From the NCBI RefSeq assembly GCF_004362405.1, contig NZ_SNXE01000002.1, positions 1-64,000 on the forward strand: 64,000 nucleotides of DNA, given 5' to 3'. Position numbers and translations under genes: made by a program. Below the pieces are notes generated by a model. The model did not search any database, had not been told where the DNA came from, and saw only the letters and a program-made list of their open reading frames with translations. Each line of letters begins with the position of its first letter. Within the stretch, counting starts at the first letter, position 1. Shown here one piece after another: positions 30,780 to 39,595 of this stretch. Origin of the DNA: Roseateles asaccharophilus. Lineage in GTDB: Bacteria; Pseudomonadota; Gammaproteobacteria; Burkholderiales; Burkholderiaceae_C.

Positions 30780-31711
30780 AGGGCCTCCAAGAGCGGCAGT
30801 ACGGCGGCGGGGCGCGGCCCGGCCAGGCGCTGCCACAGCCCGCCCAGGCCTGTCGCCGGTGCCCGCGGCGCGAACTCGCGCGCCAGGCGCTCGCCCGCCA
30901 GGGTCAGGCGCAGGGGCTGGCCGGCGCGCACCCGCTCCAGGGCCTCCGCCACCGGGCCGGCGTCCAGCGCTACCCAGGCCTCGGCCCAGGCAGCCCAGTC
31001 CTGGGCCAGCAGGGGCTCGCGCAGGCGCTCGTCCAGGCGCAGCTCGGGCTGGGGTGTCTGGGGCAGGGCCAGCCCGCAGCCGCTGATCCAGACCGAATTG
31101 AGCGGCAGCGCACCGCGGGCCTCGCGCGCGTCGTTCAGCGCATGGCCGTGCAGGGCCATCTGCAGCTCGTTTTGCAGGGTGCGCAGGCGCCGGGCTTCGG
31201 GCATCCAGGGGTCGACATTGCGGTTGATCACGCGGTCCAGACTGGCCGAGACCAGCCCCGCCAGATCGGCGTGGGCCACATACCAGCGGCCGGGCGCGCC
31301 CCAGGCGCGCTGCCAGCCTTCCTCGGCCGGGAAGAGCCAGGCCAGGGCCTCGAAGAAGGCGCGCGATTCGGCCTCGTTCAGGGCCAGGGCGGCGGGATCC
31401 AGGGCCGTGACCTGGTCGCTGCCCACCGAGAGGTGCAGGGGGGTGAGCAGGGCCCAGGCCCACTCGCCCACCGCGATGCCATCGGCGCGGGCCTGGGCGA
31501 CGGCCAGGGCCGGCGGTGTTTCGGTAGGCCAGCCCCAGAGCCGGGCCAGGGCCAGCTCGTGCGGCAACTGCAAGGCGTATTCATCGCTGCCCAGTTGGGC
31601 CACGGGCTCCAGCCGGCCCAGCAGCTCGGCCAGGCGCGGCAAGTTCAGGGTCTGCAGGGCCTGGGTGGCGGCCTCGCCCAGGGCGCTGGCATGGGGAATC
31701 ATCAGATGCAT
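30776..31711 (-). CDS. phosphoglycerate-mutase-like protein upstream of recJ
   Basis: This 311-residue soluble protein (MHLMIPHASALGEAATQALQ at the start, later AWLFPAEEGWQRAWGAPGRWYVAHADL and NSVWISGCGLALP) occurs next to recJ in many betaproteobacteria and is usually labelled a cofactor-independent phosphoglycerate mutase or its regulator. I do not see a full catalytic set of that enzyme, so an actual mutase activity is doubtful. It overlaps recJ by 4 bases and probably shares its message. Confidence 0.6.
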   Translation of the reverse strand: MHLMIPHASALGEAATQALQTLNLPRLAELLGRLEPVAQLGSDEYALQLPHELALARLWGWPTETPPALAVAQARADGIAVGEWAWALLTPLHLSVGSDQVTALDPAALALNEAESRAFFEALAWLFPAEEGWQRAWGAPGRWYVAHADLAGLVSASLDRVINRNVDPWMPEARRLRTLQNELQMALHGHALNDAREARGALPLNSVWISGCGLALPQTPQPELRLDERLREPLLAQDWAAWAEAWVALDAGPVAEALERVRAGQPLRLTLAGERLAREFAPRAPATGLGGLWQRLAGPRPAAVLPLLEAL

Positions 31712-31772
31712 GCTGTGATTATCCCGGGGCCCGCGAATGGTCGCGCCCGAGTCGGGCGCGGCGCTTTGGGGC

Positions 31773-31788
31773 GTCACCCAATCTTCAT
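31773..31788 (+). promoter_or_regulatory. 16-bp shared element upstream of the phosphoesterase gene
   Basis: GTCACCCAATCTTCAT occurs here, 47 bases before the phosphoesterase ATG, and again exactly at 32690-32705 in front of ppk. The two copies share no flanking similarity beyond a base or two, so this looks like a binding site. It only partly resembles a PhoB box. Confidence 0.4.
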
Positions 31789-31834
31789 TCGGCTGCCATG
31801 GGCCGGACATGGCCCGGCCCCATGCTGGCGGCTC

Positions 31835-32707
31835 ATGAAGCCCTCTGCCTACCTTCCGCGCGCCGCCCCCGAGCCCAGCCCGCCCGATGCGGCGGAGGAG
31901 GGGGGCTCGCTGCGCGTGCGCACGGTCTGGATCTCGGATCTGCATCTGGGCACGCCGGGCTGCCAGGCCCAGGCCCTGCTGGAGTTTCTGCGCCAGGTGG
32001 ACTGCGAGCAGCTCTTCCTGGTGGGTGACATCATCGATGGCTGGCAGCTGCGCCGCAGCTGGTACTGGCCGCAGGCCCACAACGATGTGATCCAGAAGAT
32101 CCTGCGCAAGGCGCGCAAGGGCTGCCGCGTGATCTTCATTCCCGGCAACCACGACGAGTTCGCGCGCCGCTACCTGGACCACAGCTTCGGCGGCGTGGAG
32201 GTGGCCGAGGAGTGGATGCACCAGACCGCCGATGGCCGCCGCCTCTGGGTCACCCATGGCGATCTGTATGACGGCGTGATCCAGTGCGCGCGCTGGCTGG
32301 CCCTGCTGGGCGACCATCTGTATGAGTTCGCGCTCAAGCTCAACCGCTGGCTGAACTCGGCGCGCGCGCGCCTGGGTCTGCCCTACTGGAGCCTCTCGCG
32401 CTATCTCAAGCTCAAGGTCAAGCGTGCGGTCAGCTATGTGTCGGATTTCGAGACCGCCCTGGCCCGTGAAGCCAGGAAACGTGGCGCCGACGGCGTGGTC
32501 TGCGGCCATATCCACCACGCCGAGCTGCGCGAGATCGAGGGTGTGCTCTATGCCAATGACGGGGATTGGGTGGAGAGCCTGACGGCTCTGGTGGAGCATG
32601 CCGACGGGCGACTGGAAATCCTGGACTGGAGCGCCCTGGCCGCCACGCCCCAGCAGGTCTTGGCGCCGACCCTCTCGGGTCATGGAGTTGTCACCCAATC
32701 TTCATAG
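31835..32707 (+). CDS. LpxH-like metallophosphoesterase (UDP-2,3-diacylglucosamine diphosphatase family)
   Basis: This 290-residue protein has the calcineurin-type metal motifs in order: SDLHLGTPG near 34-42, VGDIIDGWQLR near 62-72, IPGNHDEF near 104-111, VTHGDLYDG near 139-147, and GHIHHAE near 222-228. It belongs to the LpxH2-like branch, which in several proteobacteria hydrolyses UDP-diacylglucosamine in lipid A synthesis, or acts on related nucleotide-lipids. There is no other lipid A gene here. The stop codon lies inside the second copy of the 16-bp element that precedes ppk. Confidence 0.85.
   Translation: MKPSAYLPRAAPEPSPPDAAEEGGSLRVRTVWISDLHLGTPGCQAQALLEFLRQVDCEQLFLVGDIIDGWQLRRSWYWPQAHNDVIQKILRKARKGCRVIFIPGNHDEFARRYLDHSFGGVEVAEEWMHQTADGRRLWVTHGDLYDGVIQCARWLALLGDHLYEFALKLNRWLNSARARLGLPYWSLSRYLKLKVKRAVSYVSDFETALAREARKRGADGVVCGHIHHAELREIEGVLYANDGDWVESLTALVEHADGRLEILDWSALAATPQQVLAPTLSGHGVVTQSS
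32690..32705 (+). promoter_or_regulatory. 16-bp shared element upstream of ppk, with TAGAAT
   Basis: This is the second exact copy of GTCACCCAATCTTCAT, lying across the last codons of the phosphoesterase gene. TAGAAT follows at 32705-32710, a possible -10 that would put the transcript start almost on the ppk ATG (32717). Spacing does not fit a standard PhoB-dependent promoter. Confidence 0.4.
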
Positions 32708-32716
32708 AATGAAGCG

Positions 32717-34786
32717 ATGACGCAGTTGCCCGCGGTTCCTCCTTCACTGACCCTGCTCAACCGCGAGCAGGCCATTCTTGAGTTCAACCGGCGTGTGCTG
32801 GCCCAGGCGCAGCGCGATGATGTTCCATTGCTGGAGCGCCTGCGATACATCTGTATCGTTTCCTCGAATCTGGACGAGTTCTTCGAGGTTCGCTTTGCCG
32901 ATATGCTGGACGCAGCCCGTGACCCCGGGTCTGGCATCACAGCCCGAGATGTTGAGCGGGTGGGGGCGGCGGCCCATGAGCTGATCGACCAGCAGTACAG
33001 CATCTTCAATGAGCAGGTGATGCCGGCGCTCAAGGCCCGGCACATCCTCATCCTTAATCATGCCGACCGCAACGAGGTCCAGCGCGCCTGGGTGGCCCGC
33101 TTCTTCGAGCGCGAGGTTCGACCCCTGCTGGTGCCGGTGGGCCTGGATCCGGCCCACCCCTTCCCGCAGGTGGCCAACAAGTCCCTGCATTTCATTGCCC
33201 GCATCTCGGGCAAGGACGCGCTGGGCCGCGACACCCGCATTGCCATCGTCAAGGTGCCGCGCGTGCTGCCACGCGTCATCAAGCTGCCGGCCGCGATCGG
33301 CGACGGTCGTCAGGCCTATGTGCTCTTGACCAGTGTGATTCGTGCGCACCTGGAAGAGCTGTTCCCGGGGCGTCAGGTGGAGGCCTTCTCGCAGTTTCGC
33401 GTCACCCGGGATTCCGACCTGGAGGTCGACGAGGAGGAAGTGGCCAATCTGCGCCACGCCCTGCGCTCGGGCCTGACTACCCGCCATTTCGGCCGCGCGG
33501 TGCGACTGGAGGTGGTCAACACCTGCCCGGAAGAGCTGTCCGGTTTTCTGCTGGAACAGTTCCAGCTACCGGCCGCGGCCCTGTACCGGGTGAATGGTCC
33601 GGTCAATCTGGTGCGCCTGAACGAACTGATCGACATGACCGAGGCTGATGAGCTGCGCTTCCAGCCTTATGAGCCAGCCTGGCCTCAGCGCCGCCTGCCG
33701 CGCGGAAAGAGCATGTTCGAGCAGCTCAAGAAGCACGATGTGCTGCTGCACCACCCCTTCGAGAGTTTTGAGCCGGTGGTGCAGCTCTTGCGCGAGGCAG
33801 TCGCCGACCCCGATGTGCTGGCCATCAAGCAGACGGTCTATCGCACCGGCAGCAAATCCGAGTTGATGGACTTGCTGATCGAGGCGGCGCGGCGTGGCAA
33901 GGAGGTGATGGTCGTCGTCGAGCTGAAGGCACGCTTCGATGAGGAGGCCAATATCAACTGGGCCGAGCGCCTGGAGGCGGTCGGTGCGCAGGTGGTCTAC
34001 GGCATCGTCGGGCTCAAGACCCACGCCAAGCTCCTGCTGGTGACGCGTCGCGAGGGCAACAAGTTGCGTCGCTACGTTCACCTCTCGACCGGCAACTACA
34101 ACCCCAAAACCGCGCGCTTCTACACCGATTTGGGCTATCTGAGTGCCGACCCGGACCTGACTGCAGATGCCGACACGGTGTTCCGGCAGCTGGCATCGCT
34201 GTCCAAGTTCAAGGCACCCAAGCGCCTGCTGCTGGCGCCCTTCAATCTGCACAGCCGGATGCTGGAGTTCCTGGGGCGTGTCACAGAGGCGGCACGAGCC
34301 GGTTACAAGTCGCGCGTGGTGCTGAAGATCAATGCGCTCACCGATGCCGAGCTGATCCAGGGCCTGATCGTTGCGGCCCAGGCCGGTGCGCGCGTCGACC
34401 TGATTGTCCGTGGCGCCTGCATGCTGCCGCCGGGTCTGCCCGGTGTCAGCGACAACATCCTGGTGCGCTCGGTGGTGGGGCGCTTTCTGGAGCATTCACG
34501 CATCAGCTACTTCCGCTGGGGTGATGCCGAGGATCAGGAGGTCTTGTACCTCTCCAGCGCCGATTGGATGAGCCGCAATATGCTGCGCCGCATTGAAGTG
34601 GCTTGGCCTGTGCTGGACGCCAAGCTGCGTCAGCGCGTGATTGACGAAGCCTTGCAGCCCTATCTGCATGACAGTCTGGATGCCTGGCAGCTGAGCCCGG
34701 ATGGGCGCTCGCACCGCGTGTCATCCCAGGGGCTCAGTGCCCAGCAGGCTCTGATGGCCCGCTTCGGCGGCGAGTCCTCCGCCTGA
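32717..34786 (+). CDS. ppk: polyphosphate kinase 1
   Basis: This 689-residue enzyme makes polyphosphate reversibly from ATP. The N-terminal domain starts LLNREQAILEFNRRVLAQA. The catalytic phospholipase-D-like domains carry the conserved His in IVGLKTHAKLLLV near 440, the STGNYNPKTARFYTD stretch near 462, and RFLEHSRISYF near 595, equivalent to the phospho-His regions of E. coli PPK. The length is standard. No clear Shine-Dalgarno sequence precedes the ATG. It converges on ppx with 16 bases between the stops, so synthesis and breakdown of polyphosphate are encoded side by side. Confidence 0.96.
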   Translation: MTQLPAVPPSLTLLNREQAILEFNRRVLAQAQRDDVPLLERLRYICIVSSNLDEFFEVRFADMLDAARDPGSGITARDVERVGAAAHELIDQQYSIFNEQVMPALKARHILILNHADRNEVQRAWVARFFEREVRPLLVPVGLDPAHPFPQVANKSLHFIARISGKDALGRDTRIAIVKVPRVLPRVIKLPAAIGDGRQAYVLLTSVIRAHLEELFPGRQVEAFSQFRVTRDSDLEVDEEEVANLRHALRSGLTTRHFGRAVRLEVVNTCPEELSGFLLEQFQLPAAALYRVNGPVNLVRLNELIDMTEADELRFQPYEPAWPQRRLPRGKSMFEQLKKHDVLLHHPFESFEPVVQLLREAVADPDVLAIKQTVYRTGSKSELMDLLIEAARRGKEVMVVVELKARFDEEANINWAERLEAVGAQVVYGIVGLKTHAKLLLVTRREGNKLRRYVHLSTGNYNPKTARFYTDLGYLSADPDLTADADTVFRQLASLSKFKAPKRLLLAPFNLHSRMLEFLGRVTEAARAGYKSRVVLKINALTDAELIQGLIVAAQAGARVDLIVRGACMLPPGLPGVSDNILVRSVVGRFLEHSRISYFRWGDAEDQEVLYLSSADWMSRNMLRRIEVAWPVLDAKLRQRVIDEALQPYLHDSLDAWQLSPDGRSHRVSSQGLSAQQALMARFGGESSA

Positions 34787-34802
34787 GTCTGCCGGGCGGG
34801 GT

Positions 34803-36308
34803 TCAGCTGTCGAGCAGAACGCGCAGCTGCTCGCTCTTGGACCAGGCCTCCGCCTCTTCGCGCAGCAGGTAGACGGCGCGCGGATGGGTGGCCGCCCAGC
34901 GCTTGGCGGGTTTGAGCAGCACCTGCTGACGCTCCCGGCTCAGGCTCAGGGCTCGCCCACTGACGGGCTCACGGGCATGGCAGGTCAGCACGGCCAGTCG
35001 CAGGGCCAGGACTTGCCACACCAGATGCGGGTCGCTGGCGAACTGGGTGTCCAGCTTGCGCAGGCCACCCCGCTGGCCGAGCACCAGATCGGCCAGGCGG
35101 CGTAGCTGGCTCTGCGAGAAGCCCGGCGCATCGACATGGGCCAGCAGATAGGCGCTGTGGCGGTGGTGGTCGTGATGCGAGACCATCATGCCGATTTCGT
35201 GCAGATCGGCCGCCCAGCCCAGCTCGCGCCACTGCTCGCGGGTGGCATCCGGCTGTAGCTGCTTGTAGAGGCTCTGCGCCAGCCGGCCGACGCGCCTTGC
35301 CTGCTCCACATCCACACCGAAGCGTTGCTGCAACGCCGCTACGGAATGCTCGCGCATATCGCCCTGCCGTCCGGAGCGCTGCACCATCAGACGGGCATCC
35401 AGATCGAAGATCACCCCCTGACGCAAGGCGCCCTTGGTGGGCTGCAGGCGTTCGATGCCGAACTGGGTCAGCAAGGTGTAGAGAATACACAGGCCTCCCC
35501 CGACCACGGCACGGCGGTCATCCTTGAGGCCGGGCAGATCCAGCTGGTCGATATGGCCGGCGCGCAGGCATTGCTCGATGCACCAGCGCAAGGCCTCGGG
35601 CGTGATGCTGCCGTCGGTGATGCCGCTGCCGGCCAGTAGCTGCGCCACCGCACCCACCGTGCCCGACGAGCCCAGGGCCTCCTGCCAGCGACTGCGCTCG
35701 AACAAGGCCAGCGCTTCCTCCAGCTCGGCGCCCGCGGCGATCTGGGCGGCCCTGAAGGCCTCGGGCGTGAAGCGACCGTCGGGGAAGAAGCGCAGGGACA
35801 GGCTGACACTGCCCACTTGGAAGCTTTCGGCCAGCTCGGGGGTGGTGCCCTGGCCCAGAATCATCTCCGTGGAGCGGCCACCGATGTCGATCACCAGGCG
35901 GGGCTGCTCCGAGCGCTGCAGCCTCGCCACCCCGGCGTAGATGAGTCGCGCCTCCTCACGGCCGGAGATCACTTCGATGGGAAAGCCCAGGGCCAGCTCG
36001 GCGCGGCGCAGGAAGGCGTCGCGGTTGCGGGCTTCGCGCAGGGTCTGGGTGGCCACGGCGCGTACGCGTTCGGGGGCGTAGCCGCGCAGCTCCACGGCAA
36101 AGCGTGCCAGGCAGTTCAGGCCGCGCTCCATGGCGGCCTCGGTGAGCATGCCCTGCTCGTCCAGCCCGGCGCCCAGGCGCACGGTTTCCTTCAGATAGAG
36201 CTGACGCCGATACCGGCCTTGCTGCAGCTGGGCGATCTCAAGGCGAAAGCTGTTGGAGCCCATGTCGATGGCGGCAAGGGCGGTGGAGGTGCTGTTCGGC
36301 AGGGTCAT
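34803..36308 (-). CDS. ppx: exopolyphosphatase (Ppx/GppA)
   Basis: This 501-residue enzyme of the ASKHA fold releases phosphate from polyphosphate ends. Motifs: AAIDMGSNSFRLEIAQ near 12-27 (phosphate 1), VIDIGGRSTEMILG near 140-153 (phosphate 2), GSSGTVGAVAQLL near 209, and an HD-type C-terminal domain with DLHEIGMMVSHHDHHRHSAY near 375-394. The length fits the two-domain PPX class rather than short GppA forms. It faces ppk tail to tail. Confidence 0.95.
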   Translation of the reverse strand: MTLPNSTSTALAAIDMGSNSFRLEIAQLQQGRYRRQLYLKETVRLGAGLDEQGMLTEAAMERGLNCLARFAVELRGYAPERVRAVATQTLREARNRDAFLRRAELALGFPIEVISGREEARLIYAGVARLQRSEQPRLVIDIGGRSTEMILGQGTTPELAESFQVGSVSLSLRFFPDGRFTPEAFRAAQIAAGAELEEALALFERSRWQEALGSSGTVGAVAQLLAGSGITDGSITPEALRWCIEQCLRAGHIDQLDLPGLKDDRRAVVGGGLCILYTLLTQFGIERLQPTKGALRQGVIFDLDARLMVQRSGRQGDMREHSVAALQQRFGVDVEQARRVGRLAQSLYKQLQPDATREQWRELGWAADLHEIGMMVSHHDHHRHSAYLLAHVDAPGFSQSQLRRLADLVLGQRGGLRKLDTQFASDPHLVWQVLALRLAVLTCHAREPVSGRALSLSRERQQVLLKPAKRWAATHPRAVYLLREEAEAWSKSEQLRVLLDS

Positions 36309-36420
36309 GGTGGCGGCGATTGTCGCGGCAAACCCATGACGCTTTCCGCACACTGTGGCGCAGCTGCCTAGAATGCTTGCTTTCACGCAAGAATCCTCCC
36401 CCAACACAGGAGTCGCTCGC

Positions 36421-37293
36421 ATGCTGAAGAACGATGTGGACAGTCTGGCGCCGGGTCGTGACTTCAATCGGCGCGATTTCGTGCGCACCGCCGTGGGTAG
36501 CGGCTTTGCCGCGGCGGTGCTGCCGGTGACGGCCCAAACCATCAAGACCGATGCCCAGGGCCTGGAGCTGGGCGAGGTTGTGATACCCGTCGGCGATTTC
36601 AAGCTGCCGGCCTACCGCGCGCAGCCGGCCGGGGCGAGGAACCCACCCGTGGTCCTGGTGATCAGCGAGATCTTTGGCGTGCATGAGCACATTGCCGATG
36701 TGGCCCGGCGCTTTGCCAAGCAGGGCTACCTGGCCATTGCGCCCGAGCTCTTCGTGCGTCAGGGTGACGCCGGCAGCTACGGAGAGATCGCGAAGCTGCA
36801 GGCCGAAGTCATCATGAAGGTGCCGGATGAGCAGGTCATGCGCGATCTGGACGCCTGCGTGGCCTGGGCTGGCACCCAGGGTGGCGATGTGGCGCGCCTG
36901 GGGGTGACCGGCTTTTGCTGGGGTGGGCGCATCACCTGGCTGTACGCCGCGCACAGTCCGGCCGTGAAGGCCGGCGTGGCCTGGTATGGCCGCCTGGTCG
37001 GCAACAGCACGGCCTTGCAGCCGCGCCATCCGCTGGAGGTCGCCGATCAGCTGCAGGCCCCGGTCTTGGGCCTCTATGGCGGGCAGGATCAGGGCATCCC
37101 GCTTGACACGGTTGATAAGATGAAGGCAGCCCTGGCTCAAGGCTCGGCGGCCGCCCGGCGTAGTGGCTTTCACATCTACCCGGAGGCGCCGCATGCCTTT
37201 CATGCCGACTATCGGCCCAGCTACCGCAAGGAAGCTGCCGAGGATGGCTGGAAGCGTTGCCTGGCCTGGTTCAAGGCCCAGGGCGTGGCCTGA
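36421..37293 (+). CDS. dienelactone hydrolase family protein with Tat-like signal
   Basis: This 290-residue alpha/beta hydrolase has the DLH triad: Cys in VTGFCWGGRIT near 164, Asp in GGQDQGIP near 224, His in APHAFHADY near 259. The N-terminus NRRDFVRTAVGSGFAAAVLP (about 16-35) has a twin-arginine signal pattern, so the folded enzyme may be exported. The ester or lactone substrate is unknown; there is no aromatic degradation cluster nearby. AGGAG lies 7 bases before ATG 36421. Confidence 0.9.
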   Translation: MLKNDVDSLAPGRDFNRRDFVRTAVGSGFAAAVLPVTAQTIKTDAQGLELGEVVIPVGDFKLPAYRAQPAGARNPPVVLVISEIFGVHEHIADVARRFAKQGYLAIAPELFVRQGDAGSYGEIAKLQAEVIMKVPDEQVMRDLDACVAWAGTQGGDVARLGVTGFCWGGRITWLYAAHSPAVKAGVAWYGRLVGNSTALQPRHPLEVADQLQAPVLGLYGGQDQGIPLDTVDKMKAALAQGSAAARRSGFHIYPEAPHAFHADYRPSYRKEAAEDGWKRCLAWFKAQGVA

Positions 37294-37315
37294 TTCACCA
37301 GGCCTGCCTCGCGAG

Positions 37316-37355
37316 CAAACCGCGCCGCGTCCCTTGGGGGCGCGGTTTGTTTTTT
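37316..37355 (+). terminator. Rho-independent terminator after the dienelactone hydrolase gene
   Basis: CAAACCGCGCC (37316-37326) pairs perfectly with GGCGCGGTTTG (37339-37349), followed by six T. It is an 11-bp stem with a 12-base loop and ends the hydrolase message 62 bases after its stop. Confidence 0.9.
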
Positions 37356-37367
37356 GTGCCCGACCTT

Positions 37368-38150
37368 ATGTCCATGACCCTTCTCTACATCGTGCTGGCC
37401 ACCTTGATCGGTGGCCTGCTGTCCGTGGTGATTGCCGCCAGTCTGACCGTGAGCCTGCTCGGGCGCGTGGTCAAGCATCTGGTGAGCCTGTCGACCGGGG
37501 TGCTGCTCGGCACGGCGCTGCTGCATGTGCTGCCCGAGGCCTTCGAGGCACAGGCGGGGGCCCACGAGCTCTTCCTGACCCTGCTGGGGGGGCTGATGTT
37601 CTTCTTCCTGCTGGAGAAGGCGGAGCTCTACCGGCACACCCATCATCACGAGGGTGATGGTCACCACCACCACCACCACTTCGACCATGAGCAGGCGGGC
37701 CGCGGCGGGCTGGCGGTGCTGGTGGGCGACTCCATCCACAACTTCTGCGATGGGGTGATCATTGCCGCCGCCTTTCTGGCGGACACGCATCTGGGCATGG
37801 CCACGGCCATGGCCATCATTGCGCACGAGATTCCGCAGGAGGTGGGCGACTACATCGTGCTGCTGAATGCCGGCTTCAGCCGTGCCCGGGCCCTGGTCTA
37901 CAACGCCATTTCCGGGCTCTCGGCGGTACTGGGCGGCGTGCTCGGCTACTTCGTGGTGGGCGCTTGGGAATCGCTATTCCCCTATCTGCTGGTCGTGGCC
38001 TCCAGCAGCTTCATCTATGTGGCCGTGGCGGATCTCATCCCCCAGCTGCAACGCCGTCTGCCCTGGCGTGAAACAGCGGCCCAGCTGGCCTGGCTTGCGG
38101 CCGGGCTGGGCCTGGTGCTGGTGGTGTCGGGCGGCGCACACGCCCACTGA
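37368..38150 (+). CDS. ZIP-family metal transporter
   Basis: This 260-residue, eight-segment protein has a His-rich cytoplasmic loop near 86-106 (HTHHHEGD followed by six His). The metal-site helices are GDSIHNFCDGVIIAAAF near 121 and AIIAHEIPQEVGDYIVLL near 145, the HNFxDG and HExPQExGD motifs of the family. It should bring Zn2+ or another divalent metal into the cytoplasm; the exact metal is unknown. ATG 37368 and ATG 37374 are both possible and neither has a strong ribosome binding site. Confidence 0.92.
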   Translation: MSMTLLYIVLATLIGGLLSVVIAASLTVSLLGRVVKHLVSLSTGVLLGTALLHVLPEAFEAQAGAHELFLTLLGGLMFFFLLEKAELYRHTHHHEGDGHHHHHHFDHEQAGRGGLAVLVGDSIHNFCDGVIIAAAFLADTHLGMATAMAIIAHEIPQEVGDYIVLLNAGFSRARALVYNAISGLSAVLGGVLGYFVVGAWESLFPYLLVVASSSFIYVAVADLIPQLQRRLPWRETAAQLAWLAAGLGLVLVVSGGAHAH

Positions 38151-38207
38151 TACGGTGACGACCCCGGGAGCGCGGCCTGGCCGGGGCTCCCGGGGCGTGC
38201 GGCGCGG

Positions 38208-38642
38208 TCAGCGCACGACCAGCACGGGAATGGTGCAATGGGTCAGCAGCTTCTGGGTCTCGCTGCCCAGCAGCAGGGCCTGGACGCCGCGGCGACCATG
38301 CGAGGCCATGACCACCAGATCGGCCTGGCAGTGGCTCACATGCTCGATGATGGCCTCCCAGGCATGCAGGGCTTCCACGGTATGGCCTTCGCAGGGCACA
38401 TCGGCGGCCTTGGCAGCGTCCATGACCGTCTTGACGCGCGCGCTGGCGATGCGTTCCTGGGCATCGAAGAACTCCTGCGGCGGGGTGGGCTGCATCTCGG
38501 ACACCGCGCTGTAGGGGAAGGGCTCCTTGACGCTCACCGCGTAGAGCTTGGCGCCATGAGCCTTGGCCATGCCGATGGCGGTCTCGACCGCCTTGGCGGT
38601 GATCTCGGAGCCGTCGGTGGGAATCACGATGCGCTTGAACAT
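38208..38642 (-). CDS. universal stress protein (UspA family)
   Basis: This 144-residue cytosolic protein has IVIPTDGSEITAKAVETAI near 5-23, DLVVMASHGRRGVQALLLGSETQKLL near 109-134 with the ATP-binding G-x2-G-x9-GS pattern, and the TIPVLVVR end. It is an ATP-binding-type Usp. GGAGAT lies just before the ATG. Its target process is unknown. Confidence 0.93.
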   Translation of the reverse strand: MFKRIVIPTDGSEITAKAVETAIGMAKAHGAKLYAVSVKEPFPYSAVSEMQPTPPQEFFDAQERIASARVKTVMDAAKAADVPCEGHTVEALHAWEAIIEHVSHCQADLVVMASHGRRGVQALLLGSETQKLLTHCTIPVLVVR

Positions 38643-38728
38643 GGCAGATCTCCTTCTCTTTGTGGCAAGTCCGGGATCGGACGGTGCAGCCATCTTGCCG
38701 CAGCGCCCGGGGGCTGTCTTGCTCTAAG

Positions 38729-39595
38729 TCAAGCCTTGGCCACCGGTCGGCGCGGGTCGGCCGACCACTCGCTCCATGAGCCCGGGTAGAGCCTGGAGCC
38801 GCTGAGACCGGCATGCTCCATGGCCAGCAGGTTGTGGCAGGCGGTGACGCCGGAGCCGCATTGGTGAACCACCTCGTGCGGCTCATAGGGCGCGAGCAAG
38901 GCCTGGAACTCCTGTCGCAGTTGGTCGGCTGGCTTGAAGCGTCCGTCCTCCTGGAGATTGAGCTTGAACAGCCGATTGCTGGCGCCGGGGATGTGGCCCG
39001 CCTGGCGGTCCAGGGGCTCGATCTCGCCGCGAAAGCGCTCCGGCGCACGGGCATCGATCAGGCGCAGACATCCCAGTCCGTCCTGCAGGGCCTGGGCGTC
39101 CACGGACGGGGCCAGGCTGTCACGGGGCTGGAAGGGAGCGGCAGGCGCCGGAGCCGGCTGGCCGCGCTCCAGCGCGCCGCCCTGAGCCTGCCAGGCTTGC
39201 AGTCCGCCATCGAGCACCGCCACGGCGCCGTGGCCCAGCCAGCGCAGCAGCCACCAGGCGCGCGCCGCATACATGCCGCCCTGGGCGTCGTAGCAGACCA
39301 CCTGCCGGTCCGGGCTCAGTCCCAGATTGGCCAGGCGTGCGGCCAGGGCTTCGCGCTCTGGCAAAGGGTGGCGACCGCGGAAGCTGCCGTCCGCGGCCGT
39401 CTTGCTGCCACTCAGATCGCGGTCCAGATGCAGATAGTGGGCACCGGGCAGGTGGTTCGCGGCATAGCTGCGCTCGCCGGCCTCGGTGTCGGCCAAGTCG
39501 GAGCTCAGATCCAGCAACAGCGGCGGATGTGGACCGTCCAGCAGTGCTTGCAGTTGGGTGACGGAGATCAGGGTCTGTTCCATGATGCCTTTCAT
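38729..39595 (-). CDS. thiosulfate/3-mercaptopyruvate sulfurtransferase
   Basis: This 288-residue protein consists of two rhodanese domains. The second carries the active-site Cys in HQCGSGVTACHN near 241-252; CGSGVTA is the loop of mercaptopyruvate sulfurtransferases (SseA type). The first domain is the inactive structural copy. ATG 39595 overlaps the stop of the upstream transporter gene (ATGA), implying coupling; an ATG 12 bases downstream (39583) has a better AAAGG site and is the alternative start. Confidence 0.92.
   Translation of the reverse strand: MKGIMEQTLISVTQLQALLDGPHPPLLLDLSSDLADTEAGERSYAANHLPGAHYLHLDRDLSGSKTAADGSFRGRHPLPEREALAARLANLGLSPDRQVVCYDAQGGMYAARAWWLLRWLGHGAVAVLDGGLQAWQAQGGALERGQPAPAPAAPFQPRDSLAPSVDAQALQDGLGCLRLIDARAPERFRGEIEPLDRQAGHIPGASNRLFKLNLQEDGRFKPADQLRQEFQALLAPYEPHEVVHQCGSGVTACHNLLAMEHAGLSGSRLYPGSWSEWSADPRRPVAKA

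Noticed and set aside
32690-32705. A canonical PhoB box before ppk
   Set aside because: Only the first half-site resembles TGTCA, and spacing to the TAGAAT is too short for a PhoB-dependent promoter, so it is kept only as a shared element of unknown binder.
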